Below are positions 1 to 14,139 of a DNA stretch of 64,000 nt, in pieces (the first letter of the stretch is position 1; each line of letters opens with the position of its first letter). The notes beneath the pieces were generated by a model that was not told the DNA's origin, searched no databases, and saw nothing but the letters and a program-made list of their open reading frames with translations. The DNA lies in contig CM049322.1 in assembly GCA_026874595.1 (NCBI GenBank), positions 28,335,340 to 28,399,339 on the forward strand. The letters run 5' to 3'. A program made the translations under genes and the position numbers. This DNA comes from Sipunculus nudus. Lineage: Eukaryota; Annelida; Sipuncula; Golfingiida; Sipunculidae.

Positions 1-115
1 CCTGAGGGACAGAGAGTATTAGTGGCCCTGAGGGAAAGAGAGTATTAGTTGCCCTGAGGGACAGAGTGTATTAGTGGCCCTGAGAGACAGAGAGTATTAG
101 TTGACCTGGGAGACA
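1..115. repeat. 26-bp minisatellite, cut by window edge
   Basis: Four and a half copies of a 26-base unit whose core reads CCTGAGGGACAGAGAGTATT. Copies differ by one or two bases. The array runs off the left edge, so its true length is unknown. Confidence 0.9.
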
Positions 116-396
116 TTTGAAAACGAAAAGAAACCTTCGCCAAGATCAGAATAACCTTAACGTTGTGAATGTATAATTTAACTATGGTCAGTGCCAGCGG
201 AGAGCTGTTTAATCAAAAGTTGCCACAGAAAGGTAATAGCTGTTATATTCTATTGATGGGGTCCTATTACTAATAGTATTATATTTTTTTTCTGTTACTC
301 TTACCATAACTATTTCTTTGAAACCACTTAATTTTCTATTAATATGACTAATATACTACATTTGTACATTTTACATGAACTGTTACCCGTATTTTG

Positions 397-456
<60 letters not shown>

Positions 457-1276
457 CACGTCAATTTCCGATCTGACCCTTCTTATTGGTCTGACCAAAT
501 AACCTTTTTGTAAGTTTGGTCAGTGTCTGGGAATCAGGTTTCTAAATGGCAGACGTGTCAGGCCCGATATTAATTATTGGTTCAGACCCACTATAAGGTG
601 GATCAGGTCCATCTTCCGACCCCGGCACACAGGTCCCCCTTGCCCTTGTTCAGATACTTATATGAATATTATTTTTACAGTCATATATTATTAATATATG
701 AAATGTTACTATAATATATACTGATATATTTTCAATAATATAATCTTATAATGTCAACAGTTAAAACAGACAAAGATTTTACATGTATTAATTTGATTAA
801 AAAAATCAATAGTACAAACAATACATGTACAAAGTATAAAAACCATTAAATATTCCCCCAATCGACTAGTTACTAAATATAGTACAACATTTACCCAAAA
901 ACATTAACTTTAACGAAAGAAATAAATGAACACGTTAGTGTAGGTCAAAATTGGGACAGGTTACGTATAAGTAGATTTTAGAATAGATAGAAAGGTTCAT
1001 TTTTTTTAATGTACAGTCCCGGGGGGGGGGGGTTACAAATTGAATAACTCAGTCAATCCAACAAAACTGTAGGGTATAAGAGAATCAGTAAAATGTACAA
1101 TATGATAGAGGATCATAGAGAAGCAGTTATTTTCTTTATTTTTATTCAAAACTGTATGCATGTATCAGTTGATCATGATTGAATATTGGGTCTGACCATC
1201 TGATGGGCGAACCAATATCCGATCGGATCGATTTTTAGATCAGATCGTAAGATGGTGCGCACATTTATCTATATAT
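116..1276. other. AT-rich DNA without recognisable gene
   Basis: No convincing exon. It holds an (AT)n run at 403-454 and a run of 12 G at 1021-1032. Loosely similar 'ggtctgacca' and 'ccgatctgaccc' words recur near 465-660 and 1185-1250. They may be remnants of a mobile element, but no clean inverted ends or target duplication could be drawn. Confidence 0.6.
402..454. repeat. (AT)n microsatellite
   Basis: About 26 uninterrupted AT dinucleotides. Confidence 0.97.
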
Positions 1277-1979
1277 TGTTACAGGTGCCCTTTTTATTGT
1301 GTGACACGGCCGTAACTCGTGTTGCAGCGCTCTTGCCTGGCCGCGTGTTGCACTCTCAGTTTAATCCGTACTGGTTGAACTCTCGTTGTCATGCTAGCTT
1401 GGGGCTTTTTCGCCTAGCAGAGCCGGGGCGAGCTCACGTGTGAACCCTAATATGTTGAGACACGGCATTTGTTGTTCTGGTATGTTCTTTGAACGTGTGT
1501 ACTGTTAGATTCTTTAGAATGTTCGAGAAGTGGAAAATTCTCGGCTTGTAGTATAAGTTACATAAAGGGGCTGTGTTTTAGAACCGGGAGAGAGAAGAGA
1601 GAAGATTCCAGCGGATACTGAAGCGTGTGTGTCAGTTTGTGGGACCTATTCCGATGAGTGCGGCAATTATAGATTTTCTTCAGATTTTCTCCTGAATTTT
1701 GTGACGGGTCTTGTTTGGTCTTCAGTTTGCATTCTGAATTGTTACAAGAGCTTTACATTGGACTGTTATTCTCCGAGAGTATACATTGTGCACTTTGTTT
1801 ATTAGGCTGTGTGATTATATTGATTTGATGTTATACTGTTATTGTACTGTGTAATTGTATTGATTTAGTGTACTGTAATGTTAGGGTTGTTTTAAGAATA
1901 AATTTAAGTTATTTGTTAACAAAAAAACACTGACTTCTTTATTCATTCCCCTAGATATTTCACGCTGCCTAGTGTTACA
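1277..1979 (+). mobile_element. LTR-like segment (possible solo LTR)
   Basis: A 703-base stretch that starts TGTTACAGG and ends GTGTTACA, so it has the TG...CA ends of a retroviral-type LTR. It carries promoter and polyadenylation signals in LTR order. A perfect heat-shock-element triplet lies at 1517-1529, a TATA-like TATAAG at 1552-1557, a long GT-rich stretch follows, and AATAAA is at 1897-1902. It is more GC-rich than its surroundings. The flanking five bases do not match (no target duplication), and no second LTR, primer-binding site or pol gene is seen. It could therefore be a diverged solo LTR or an unrelated promoter-polyA segment. The superfamily is not determinable here. Confidence 0.4.
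1517..1529 (+). promoter_or_regulatory. heat-shock-element-like triplet
   Basis: GAATGTTCGAGAA is three inverted nGAAn pentamers with exact spacing, the HSF-binding pattern. A further GGAAAATTC follows directly. It sits 22 bases before TATAAG, a reasonable position for a proximal promoter element. Confidence 0.45.
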
Positions 1980-2283
1980 GAATCTGATTTTTTTTATCTC
2001 CATTACAAAATCTGTGTTCATCACGCATATGTGATCTGTTTATATTAGGTTCCTTAACAATATATATTATTGTTGATAAAATAAGAACGTTAAAAGCACT
2101 TACCGAGCGGGGCCTGGCCTCTTCTCTGTCGGAGTCCAAAGTGGTTAATAAGTAAGGTATGTTAATAAGTAAGAGAAGCGTGCTACGAGACATGTTTAGG
2201 ATATACATCCGGGCATTTAATTCTGGTCACAAACATGTCGAATATTTTGACTCAGTTCTAGTCCATAAAGGACGTATAAGAGT
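1980..2283. other. spacer between LTR-like segment and 71-bp array
   Basis: Mostly single-copy. On the minus strand it contains a good donor-like CG|GTAAGTGC at 2098-2105 and an open frame upstream of it that begins with a hydrophobic stretch (MSRSTLLLLINIPYLL). This could be a short exon or chance. Confidence 0.5.
2104..2125 (-). CDS. very tentative 22-nt microexon
   Basis: On the minus strand CTCCGACAG|AGAAGAGG looks like an acceptor, with two TTATTAAC branch-like words upstream, and GCTCG|GTAAGT is a strong donor. Taking two bases to complete a split codon leaves K-R-P-G-P-A in frame, and this phase fits the exon at 4085-4206 upstream. The signal is short and the acceptor tract is weak. 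An alternative is that the donor closes a longer exon beginning at the ATG near 2193. No function can be assigned. Confidence 0.13.
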
Positions 2284-3206
2284 GAGTACTACAATCAGAG
2301 ACCGACAACTTATGTCGGGAGGTGTATAAACGTGGGCTTTGGGTGTATCAGACTGAGTACTACAATCAGGGACCGGCGGTTTGTGTCGACAGGTATATAA
2401 CCGTTGGTTGTGGGTGTATCACACTGAGTACTACAGTCAGGGACCGGCGGTTTGTGTCTAGTGGTGTATAAACGTTGGCTTTGGGCGTATCAGACTGAGT
2501 ACTACAATCAGGGACCGGCGGTTTGTGTCGATAGGTATATAACCGTTGGTTGTGGGCGTATCAGACTGAGAACTACAGTCAGGGACCGGCGGTTTGTGTC
2601 GATAGGTATCTAACCGTTGGTTGTGGGCGTATCAGACTGAGTACTACAGTCACGGACCGGCGGTTTGTGTCGATAGGTAAATAACCGTTGGTTGTGGGCG
2701 TATCAGACTGAGTACTACAGTCAGGGACCGGCGGTTTGTGTCTGGAGGTGTATAAACGTGGGCTTTGGGCGTATCAGACTGAGTACTACAATCAGGGACC
2801 GGCGGTTTGTGTCGATAGGTATATAACCGTTGGTTGTGGGTGTATCACACTGAGTACTACAGTCAGGGACCGGCGGTTTGTGTCTAGTGGTGTATAAACG
2901 TTGGCTTTGGGCGTAACAGACTGAGTACTACAGTCAGGGACCGGCGGTTTGTGTCGATAGGTAAATAACCGTTGGTTGTGGGCGTATCAGACTGAGTACT
3001 ACAGTCAGGGACCGGCGGTTTGTGTCGGGAGGTTTATAACCGTGGGGTGTTGGCGTAGAAGACTGAATACTACAGTCAGGGACAGGAAACTAGTGTAAGG
3101 AAGTGTAGGACCGTGGGCTGAAGGTGTAGCAGACTGAGTACTACAGTCAGGGGTCAGAACATATGGGGATGTGTGTACTGCTATTATGGGCCGGTATTTC
3201 ATCGGT
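2284..3206. repeat. 71-bp minisatellite, about 13 copies
   Basis: GAGTACTACA recurs about every 71 bases from 2284 to 3135, each time followed by a GGGACCGGCGGTTTGTGTC block. Two alternating subtypes can be seen: one ends like GGTATATAACCGTTGGTTG, the other like GGTGTATAAACGTTGGC. The outer copies are most diverged and the last two (after about 3060) are degenerate. Confidence 0.95.
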
Positions 3207-3889
<683 letters not shown>

Positions 3890-4084
3890 TAAGCTGAAAA
3901 CATACGTACTCTAGCAATTTCTTGGTTAACCCATGTTATCTTGAAAGTAATATTGGTCGGTTGAAAGGAATTAAATGTGACTTTACTGTCTTGTTGAGGG
4001 GTCTTTATATGTCGAGAACAGAAAGCATATTAGTTATGTTAGTAAATTAGTGGTGTTATTATGTAAATACAAATGAGAACTTAC

Positions 4085-4206
4085 CACCATCTTCATCTCC
4101 ATCTCCGTCTTCTAAGATCCGTGTCATCCTTGGTCCTGACCCGGGAGGAAAGCTTCCATCAGTAACTTCATTCTGACAGGCTGTACCGGCAATCCTGGAC
4201 GTCCAT
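4085..4206 (-). CDS. internal exon of an unidentified gene
   Basis: Best exon candidate in the window. On the minus strand the segment is bounded by ATTAGGCTCAG|ATGGACG and by GATGGTG|GTAAGT, a near-consensus donor. Of the three frames only one is open throughout. It needs one base to finish a split codon and then gives 40 residues, including TSRIAGTACQNEVTDG, then SFPPGSGPRM, then an acidic tail ILEDGDGDEDG. A second AG six bases upstream (ATTAG|GCTCAG) would add two codons in frame, so a NAGNAG-like alternative acceptor is possible. GC content is well above the flanks. The acidic, Gly-rich end suggests a flexible segment. No family is recognised. The upstream intron begins at once with the 51-bp tandem array. 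Next exons are unproven. Confidence 0.5.
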
Positions 4207-4208
4207 CT

Positions 4209-4381
4209 GAGCCTAATTATAAACCACCATGTCAGAGAAAGTCGAGAAAAAGTTATCTTAGCTTAATTATAAACCACCATATCAGAGAACGTCATGAAAA
4301 CTTCACCTTAGCTAAATTATAACGACTATGTCAGAAAAAGTCAAGAAAAATTCATCTTAGACAAATTATAAACCACCATAT
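4209..4381. repeat. 51-bp array, detached first copies
   Basis: Three to four diverged copies of the CCTAATTATAAACCACC unit. They are continuous with the array that resumes at 7971 and were cut off from it by the 3.6-kb insertion. The first copy overlaps the 3' splice site of the 4085-4206 exon. Confidence 0.85.
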
Positions 4382-4383
4382 TA

Positions 4384-4825
4384 GTCCAGTAAATCTAGGC
4401 AAATTTTACACCAAACTTGGAATTATTGCAACGGAAATTATTTTGCCACCATTCATTCCTGTAAGGTCCCCATATTGACATACTAAAAGTCCCAAGGAAT
4501 CCTAGCATGAGACATATGCTTAATTTCAATACACCGTATAGCACAAAATGCGGTTTTTAAATTTCCATGGACAAGTGCTTTCTAGGACTAAATGTTTCAT
4601 AAATTCAGAACAATGCATAATGTTATCATGTATAATGCTTATTCACTAAGGAAGGTCAGGGGCGTCATTATAAATACAGGTTACTCTAAAAAAACTTTTG
4701 AAATATTAAAAATGTTTTTAATAAATAAAATGGTTTATAAATAAAATAACCTAGTGTTTTATTGTAATATTGATTTTACAATGAGGACATATCTCTATTG
4801 ATGATAGGACAAAAGGGAACCCTTT
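4384..4825 (+). repeat. left long terminal inverted repeat
   Basis: Pairs with 7575-7967 on the other strand. It has small indels relative to the right arm, including extra sequence around 4640-4700. Similarity fades after the GATGATAGGACAAAA block. Confidence 0.7.
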
Positions 4826-7574
4826 CTATAAATGGAATTATAGCATTTTAAAGTAACTATTTTAACATAACCTTTTAGATTTCTTAAAACAGTTGGAATG
4901 TAACTGGTATGATCTGCCATTTAAATAAGTAAATGATCATATCGTAATTAATAAACCATATGAACTGAAGAACACATTAAAATTAGGCTTTCAAAAATAA
5001 AGCCTGGCGGCGATTATTTATTTAATTATTGTTTCTTTAATTCACCTGACTTGATTTAAAAAAAAATGATTTTCATGCTGTTAGGAAAATTTGTAAAAAT
5101 AATGTGTGATTACAGGGCTCGGGTAACCAGACTTTGTCAGATCAAGGGGTTGCGGCACAATTTGTTGTTTTAAAAACTTATCAACAATCAATATTTCGCA
5201 AGAATCATACAAATACTGTAATTACAGTGTAAAAAGAACGATGGCATCAGCTATAGTTATTTCAAACATGAGCGACTGTTCTTGAATAGGAAATTAAAAT
5301 ATTACATATTTCATTACACTATGTTTAATATGTACAATTTTTCAAACATTCTGCAGCAAATAGTCTTTTTTTCAAAATACATTGTAGTAAAATCCTTTAG
5401 GGTCCTCGGCTTCTACTGTCCGGTGAACATCTTGCCTGTTAAGACTCTCGGGTAACGTTTTAGAACGGACATTTTTCCATGTTTAATCTTATTAGGATTT
5501 CTAGCAAAAGGGGGTTTAGATCGCCTTCATGACAACAATTCTAAACTGATAGAGGCCAAGGACCTTATTTTTTTCTGGCTTTGTGAGCCTTTTGCCTAAC
5601 AGGCTCTCTTACGAATTTTTTCATGAATAACCAGTCAATTGTTATATTGAAGCATTGACCATCACGCTTTATATATGTCATGAACCAATATATATGTTTA
5701 ATAACCATTTTCAGATTTCGAGTACGGGGCAACAGTAATAAAATAATATGTATATGATTTTTTTCATTCAAGGTCATTGTTTAACAGACTGAACTGATTT
5801 TTTTAAATCTTTCAAGCAAAAGTTTTATTTGGAACCTTCGTAAAACATTGATATAAAGGTGGCCGCGTTAGCCACAAGAAATGCATTAAAGATAAAAGAT
5901 AAATTACACTTAAGTATTGTTAGAAAGGAACTGACAAGGAATATTCTAATTTTTTTTTTTTCACATATATACGTTTTCTAAGATCAAACTCTCAAATGAC
6001 GGCTATAATATGAACATATCTCGATGTTTCAATATATCATTGGATGCAAAATTTATAATTATATTCAATCTGACAGGAATCGATACGATAATATAGGCAC
6101 ATCCTTTAAGGGTTGCACGCAACAAAGCTGTATTGAGTATTTAAAGTATATAATTTGTATTTCATGAGAAAATATTCCTAGTTTATTCGCAGTTATTCCT
6201 ATTCCGTCCTTTTCCAAGACTTAAAATTCCCCCACATGCTGCCTGCTAGAGTAAACCATTATTCTGTATATAACCATACATGTTTTATACATAAATTATG
6301 TTTGGTCTGCATGTGACCAGTGGTGTAATATTTAAATCATGAATTTCTCTATGTATATACATATCGATAAGGTATCGGAAATTTGTCATCCGAACTTAGT
6401 TTGTAAGTAAAAAACAAAAATTAAATAAAATATGTGCACATAAAAAATATTTTGAATCATATTACGTTCCATCTGCTTCATGCTCCTGTGATTTCATCTG
6501 ATCTAATCGCCTGTTGGGTATTTTGCTACCATGTCTGATTAAAAAAATGTATTTTCTTCTTACTTTATGTTTATCAGGCATGGACAGGCAAATATCTATA
6601 TTTCTGATTACCTGAAACTATTTATTTGACGTGCTTTGTCGCAACCGCCAGTATCTCAAAGCGTTGAAAACAATAATAAAATGTGCAAACATCAAGTTGT
6701 ATAGTACAGATGCTCCAACCTTACAAGTGATAAAATTACACAAGATCAAAGTGTTAGTCTTCTTCTTTGCAAACATTGCTGAGAAATGTTAAGTATGAAT
6801 TTTCAGATAAAAATATACAGAATTACAAGTATATTAGATTTTATTTACCCGTGACACACATCAATTTTTTATCCAGTGTGAAATAACTGTTTGCCTTAAC
6901 ATGACGGCAACTGTATAGGTGCCATGCTGTATAGTATTTGGTAAAAAGCAATATTATTGATCAGTAAGCCCACAAACTGTCAGGATTGCAAAGAAATAAT
7001 AATTTTACTGCCAACGGGCTGAAAATGTCAATATGTCGCAAATTAAGAAATTGCGAGGCATTTTCCTCCAGACAATTTTTTTTTATGAAAACTTTTCTCA
7101 TTTTATTACCTTTTAAGTTTAACATATTTGCTTCATTAAACCATTTTGTTTGCTTATCGGAGAAGGTGATAAGGGTGAATAGTCTTAGAAAGTGTGAATA
7201 ACATAAAGGTGCCATAACCAGTCATTACGAAACCTGTACTTCTTTATAAAATTAACCAATACAGAAATTTTAAAGGTCCTTGACATATTGGTCTCAGTAG
7301 AAACAGCCTGCATCTGAAGTTACCATTTTCCAGGCTTAATGTTTATGAATTGTGCCCTGGTAAGACAGGGAAAACAGTCATCTTTATTCTTAAGTATTTC
7401 TGAAAGAAAGCGGAGTTAAAAAAAAAAATAAATAAAATCTCACAGAAAATAAAATCTCACAGCAAGTCATATATTGATTAAAGCTCAACTTTCCATGTAT
7501 TTGTGATCATATAAAAATAATATAAAAATAGTTTTACATTGTTACTATTGTTCTTTAATACGCAATAAATTGAC

Positions 7575-7967
7575 GGGGTCAGTTTTTGTCCTGTCATCAA
7601 TAGTCCTCATTGTAAAATCACAATTACAATGAAACACTTGGGTTATTTTATTTATAATTTATAATTAATACCTAAAACATTTAATATTTAGAAATTAACA
7701 AGCTATATATTTGTTGATGCCCCTTGCCTTTATATTATGCATTGTTCAAACGTTATGAAGCATCTAGTCTCAGAAACCACTTGTCCATAAAAATTTAAAT
7801 CCCGCAATTTGTGGCATTATGGCAATTTGAAATTTACCATATTATCCATGCTAGGATTCCTTGGGAATTAATGTATGTCAATCTGGGGACCTTATGGAAA
7901 TGGTTGGTGTCAAATTAATTTCTGTTGCAATTTTTGCCAAGTGAATCCAAGTGAAATTTTACTGGAC
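7575..7967 (-). repeat. right long terminal inverted repeat
   Basis: Inverted partner of 4384-4825. The outermost ten bases match exactly and the rest is roughly three-quarters identical by eye. Confidence 0.7.
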
Positions 7968-10900
7968 TATAACAGAGAACGCCAAGCAAAAAGTTGTCTC
8001 AGCAAAATTATAAACCACCATATTAGGGAAAGTCAAGAAAAAATCATCTGTCTAATTATAAACCACCAAATCAGAGTTGGTCAAGATAAAACAACATGCA
8101 TCTCAGCCTTATTATAAACAACCATATAAAAAAAGTCAAAATAAAACAACAGCTCAGCTAGAAAAACTAAATCAAAGAAAGTCTAAAGAAAACAAATTCC
8201 TAACATAATTATAAACTATTATATATCAGAGAAAGCTGGATAAAACAATATCTCAAACAAATAAAAAAAACATTATATAAGAGTAAGCTGGATAAAATAA
8301 CATCTCACCCTAAAAATACACCATTATATCAGAGAAAGTCTAGAGAAAACAAATTCTTAACATAATTATAAACTATTATATAAGTGAAAGCTGGATAAAA
8401 CAACACCTCAGCCCAATTATGAATCACTGTATCTGAGAAAGGCAACGATAAAACAGTATTATGTAAAATAATGCTATAAACCATTATATTAGAAAAAAAC
8501 TGGATAAAACAACACCTAATTATAAACCATTATATCAGAGAAAGCTGGATAAAACAACATCTCACCCTAAAAGTAAACCATTATATCAGAGAAAGCTGGT
8601 TAAAACAACATTTCAGCCTAATTATAAACCACCATACCAGAGAAAGTCTAGATAAAACAACTTTTTAACAAAATTATTAATCATTATCAGAGAAAGCTGG
8701 ATAAAACAACATCTCAGCCTAATTATAATCCATTATATCAGAGAAAGCCTTGATAAAACAATTTGTTAACTTATTATAAACAATTATATCAGAGAAAACT
8801 GGATAAACAAAACCTCAGCCTAATTTTACACCACCACATCATAGAAAGTCTAGATAAACCAACTTTTTAACCAAATAATAAATCATTATCAGAGAAAGCT
8901 GGATAAAACAACATTTCAGCCTAACTATAATCCATTATATCAGAGAAAGCTTCATAAAAGAATATCTCAGCCTAATTATAAACCACCATATCAGAGAAAG
9001 TCAACTCTCTAACTTATTATAAACAATTATGTAAGAGAAAACTGGATAGACAAAACCTCAGCCTAATTTTACACCACCACATCATAGAAAGTCTACATAA
9101 AACAACTTTTTAACCACATAATAAATCATTATCAGAGAAAGCTGGATAAAACAACATCTCAGCCTAATTATAATCAATTATTTCTGAGAAAGCTTGATAA
9201 AAGAATATCCCAGCCTAATTATAAAACACCATATCAGAGAATTATAGATAAAACATCTTTTGACCTAATTATAAACAATTATACCAGACAAAGTTGGATA
9301 AAACAACATCTCAGCCTAATTATAAACCACCATTTCAGAGAAATCCTATGGACAAAACAACTTTTTAATTTATTATAAACCGATAAATCAGAAAAAGTCC
9401 AGAATAAACACATTTTTCATCATTATAATCCACTATATCAGAGAAAGTCTAGATAAAACAACTTTTTACCTAATTATAAACAATTATATCAGAGAAAGCT
9501 GGTTAAAACAACATCTCAGCCTAATTATAAACCACCATATCAGAGAAAGTCTAGATAAAACAACTTTTTAAACAAAATATAAATAATTATATCAGAGAAA
9601 GCTGGTTTAAACAACATCTCAGCCTAATCATAAACCATTATATCAGAAAAAGCCTTGACAAAACAACTTTTTAGCCTAATAATAAACAATTATATCAGAG
9701 AAAGCTGGATAAACAAAACCTCAGCCTAATTTTACAACACCACGTCATAGAAAATCTAAATAAAACAACTTATTCACCAAATAATAAATCATTATCAGAG
9801 AAAGCTGGATATAACAACATCTCAGCCTAATTATAAACCATTATATCAGAGAAAGCTGGATAAAAGAATATATCAGCCTAATTATAAACCACCATATCAG
9901 AGAAGGTCAAGATAAAACAATTTTTTAAACAAATTATAAATCATTATATCAGAGAAATATAGATAAAACATCTTTTGACCTAATTATAAACAATTATACC
10001 AGACAAAGTTGGATAAAACAACATCTCAGCCTAATTATAAACCACCATATCAGAGAAATCCTATGGACAAAACAACTTTTGAACTTATTATAAACCGATA
10101 TATCAGAGAATGTCTAGATTAAACACATTTTTCATCATAATAATCCACTATATCAGAGAAAGTCTAGATAAAACAACTTTTTATCAATTATAAGCCATTA
10201 TATCATATCAGAGAAATTATATTATATCAGAGAAAGCTGGATAAACCGATATATCAGAGAAAGTCTAAATTAAACACATTTTTCATCATTATAATCAACT
10301 ATATCAGAGAGAGTCTAGATAAAACAACTTTTTACCTAATTATAAGCCATTATATCATATCAGAGAATTATATCAGAGAAATTATATTATATCAGAGAAA
10401 GCTGGATAAACCGATATATATGAGAAAGTCTAGATTAAACAACTTTTTACCTAATTATAAACCATTATATCAGAGAAAGCTGGATAAAACAACATCTCAG
10501 CCTAATTATAAACCACCATATCAGAGAAATCCTATGGACAAAACAACTTTTTAACTTATTATAAACCGATAAAGCATAAAAAAAAGTCTAAATTAAACAG
10601 ATTTTACATCATTATAAACAATTATATCAGAGAAAGCTGGATAAACCGATATATCAGAGAAAGTCTAGATTAAACACATTTTTCATCATTAAAATCCACT
10701 ATATCAGAGAAAGTCTAGATAAAACAACTGTTTACCTAATTATAAACCATTAAGTAAGGGAAAGCCTTGATAAATCAACTATTAAGCCTAATTATAAACC
10801 ATTATATCAGAGAAAGCTTCATAAAAGAATGTCTCAGCCGAATTATAATCCACTATATCAGAGAAAGCCTTTATAAAACAACTTTTTACCTAATTATAAA

Positions 10901-13900
10901 CCATTATATCAGAAAAAGCTGAATAAAAGAATATCTCAGCCTAATTATAAACCACCATATCAGAGAAAGTCTAGATAAAAAAACTTTTTACCTAATTACA
11001 AACCATTATATCAGAGAAAGCCGGTTAAAACAACATCATAGCCTAATTATAAACCACCATATCAGAGAAATCCTATAGACGAAATAACTTTTTAACTTAT
11101 TATAAACCGATGAATCAGAAAAAAAATTCTAGATTAAACACATGTTTCATCATTATAATCCACTATATCAGAGAAAGTCTAGATAAAACAACTTTTTACC
11201 TAATTATAAACCATAATATCAGAGAAAGCTGGTTAAAACAACATCTCAGCCTAATTATAAACCACCATATCAGAGAAAGTCTAGATAAAACAACTTTTTA
11301 AACAAATTATAAATCATTATATCAGAGAAAGCTGGTTTAAACAACATCTCAGCCTAATCATAAACCATTATATCAGAGAAAGCCTTGATAAAACAAGTTT
11401 TTAGCCTAATTATAAACAATTATATCAGAGAAAGCTGGATAAACAATACCTCAGCCTAATTTCACAACATCACGTCATAGAAAGTCTAGATAAAACAACT
11501 TATGAATCAAATAATAAATCATTATCAGAGAAAGCTGGATATAACAACATTTCAGCCTAATTATAAACCATTATATCAGAGAAATCCTCGATAAAAGAAT
11601 ATCTCAGCCTAATTATAAACCACCATATTAGAGAAAGCCTTGATAAAACAACTTTTTACGTAAATAAACCATTATATCAGAGAAATCCTTGATAAAAGAA
11701 TATTTACGCCTAATAATATATCACCATATCAGAGAAAGCTGGATAAAACAACATCTCAGCCTAATTATAATCCATTATAACAGAGAAAGCTGGATAAAAC
11801 AACTTTTTACCTGATTATAAACCATTATATCAGAAAAAGCTGGATAAAACAACATCTCAGCCTAATTATGATCCATTATAACAGAGAAAGCTGGATAAAA
11901 CAACTTTTTACCTGATTATAAACCATTATATCAGAAAAAGCTGGATAAAACAACATCTCAGCCTAATCATAAACCATTATATCAGAGAAATCCTCGATAA
12001 AAGAATATCTCAGCCTAATTATAAACCACCATATTAGAGAAAGCTGGATAAAACAACATCTCAGCCTAATTATAATCCATTATAACAGAGAAAGCTGGAT
12101 AAAAGAATATCTCAGCCTAAATATAAACCATTATATCAGAGAAAGCCTTGATAAAACAACTTTTTAACTTATTATAAACCGATAAACCAGAAAGAAGTCT
12201 TGATTAAACAGATTTTACATCATTATAATCCACTATATCAGAGAAAGTCTAGATTAAACAACTTTTTGACCTAATTATAAACCTTTATATCAGAGAAAGC
12301 TTGATAAAAGAATATCTCAGCCTAATTATAAACCACCATATCAGAGAAAGTCTAGATAATTCAATTTTTTACCTAATTATAAACCATTATATCAGAGAAA
12401 GCGGGATAAAACAATATCTCAGCCTAATTATAATCCACTATATCAGAGAAAGTCTAGATAAAACAACTTTTTACCTGATTATAAACCATTATATCAGAAA
12501 AAGCTGGATAAAACAACATCTCAGCCTAATCATAAACCACCATATCAGAGAAATCCTATAGACAAAAAAACTTTTTAACTTATTATAAACCGATAAACCA
12601 GAAAAAAGTCTTGATTAAACAGATTTTACATCATTATAATCCACTATATCAGAGAAAGTCTAGATTAAACAACTTTTTGACCTAATTATAAACCATTATA
12701 TCAGAGAAAGCTGGATAAAACAGCATCTCAGCCTAATCATAAACCACCATATTAGAGAAATCCTATGAACAAAACAAATTTTTAACTTATTATAAACCGA
12801 TAAATCAGAAAAAAAGTCTAGATTAAAAACATTTTTCATCATTATAATCCATTATATCAGAGAAAGTCTAGATAAAACAACTGTTTACCTAATTATAAAC
12901 CATTATATAAGAGAAAGCCTTGATAAAACAACTATTAAGCCTAATTATAAACAATTATATCAAAGAAAGCTGGATAAACCGATATATCAGAGAAATTCTA
13001 GATTAAACACATTTTTCATCATTATAATCCACTATATCAGAGAAATTCTAGATAAAACAACTTTTTACCTAATTATAAACCATTATATAAGAGAAAGCCT
13101 TGATAAAACAACTATTAAGCCTAATTATAAACCTTTATATCATAGAAAGCTTCATAAAAGAATATCTCAGCCTAATTATAAACCACCATATCAGAGAAAG
13201 TCAAGATAATACAATTTTTTCCTAATTATAAACCATTATATCAGAGAAAGCTGGTTAAAACACCATCTCAGCCTAATTATAAACCACCATATCAGAGAAA
13301 TCCTAAGGAGGAAACAACTTTTTAACTTATTATAAATCGATAAATCTGAAAAAAAAGTCTAGATTAAACACATGTTTCATCAATATAATCTACTATATCA
13401 GAGTAAGTCTAGATAAAACAACTTTTACCTAATTTTAAACCATTATATCAGAGAAAGCTGGATAAACAAAACCTCAGCCTAATTTTACAACACCACGTCA
13501 TAGAAAGTCTAGATAAAACAACTTATTAACCAAATCATAAATCATTATCAGAGAAAGCTGGATATAACAACATTTCAGCCTAATTATAAACCATTATATC
13601 AGAGAAATCCTCGATAAAAGAATATCTCAGCCTAATTATAAACCACCATATTAGAGAAAGCCTTGATAAAACAACTTTTTACGTAAATAAACCATTATAT
13701 CAGAGAAATCCTTGATAAAAGAATATTTACGCCTAATAATACACCACCATATCAGAGAAAGCTGGATAAAGCAACATCTCAGCCTAATTATTATCCATTA
13801 TAACAGAGAAAGCTGGATAAAAGAATATCTCAGCCTAAATATAAACCATTATATCAGAGAAAGCCTTGATAAAACAACTTTTTATCTAATTATAAACCTT

Positions 13901-14139
13901 TATATCAGAGAAAGCTTGATAAAAGAATATCTCAGCCTAATTATAAACCACCACATCAGAGAAAGTCTAGATAAATCAACTTTTTACCTAATTATAAACC
14001 ATTATATCAGAGAAAGCGGGATAAAACAATATCTCAGCCTAATTATAATCCACTATATCAGAGAAAGTCTAGATAAAACAACTTTTTACCTGATTATAAA
14101 TCATTATATCAGGAAAAGCTGGATAAAACAACATCTCAG

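Larger units (their letters stand above)
4384..7967. mobile_element. 3.6-kb DNA transposon-like element with long TIRs
   Basis: The two ends are imperfect inverted repeats of about 390-440 bases. The left end starts GTCCAGTAAA, the right end finishes TTTACTGGAC, and TA lies just outside each. Shared blocks in inverted order include TTGACATAC, CCCAAGGAATCCTAGCATG, ATGGACAAGTG, AACAATGCATAAT, AAATAAAATAACC and TTTTACAATGAGGAC. The element splits the 51-bp array, so it is younger than the array. The interior (about 4830-7570) is AT-rich. A fragmentary minus-strand reading frame near 5380-5530 looks faintly coding but carries stops. No transposase was recognised, so the element is probably non-autonomous or decayed. 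TA flanks would suit a Tc1/mariner-type target, but the target duplication is ambiguous. Confidence 0.75.
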
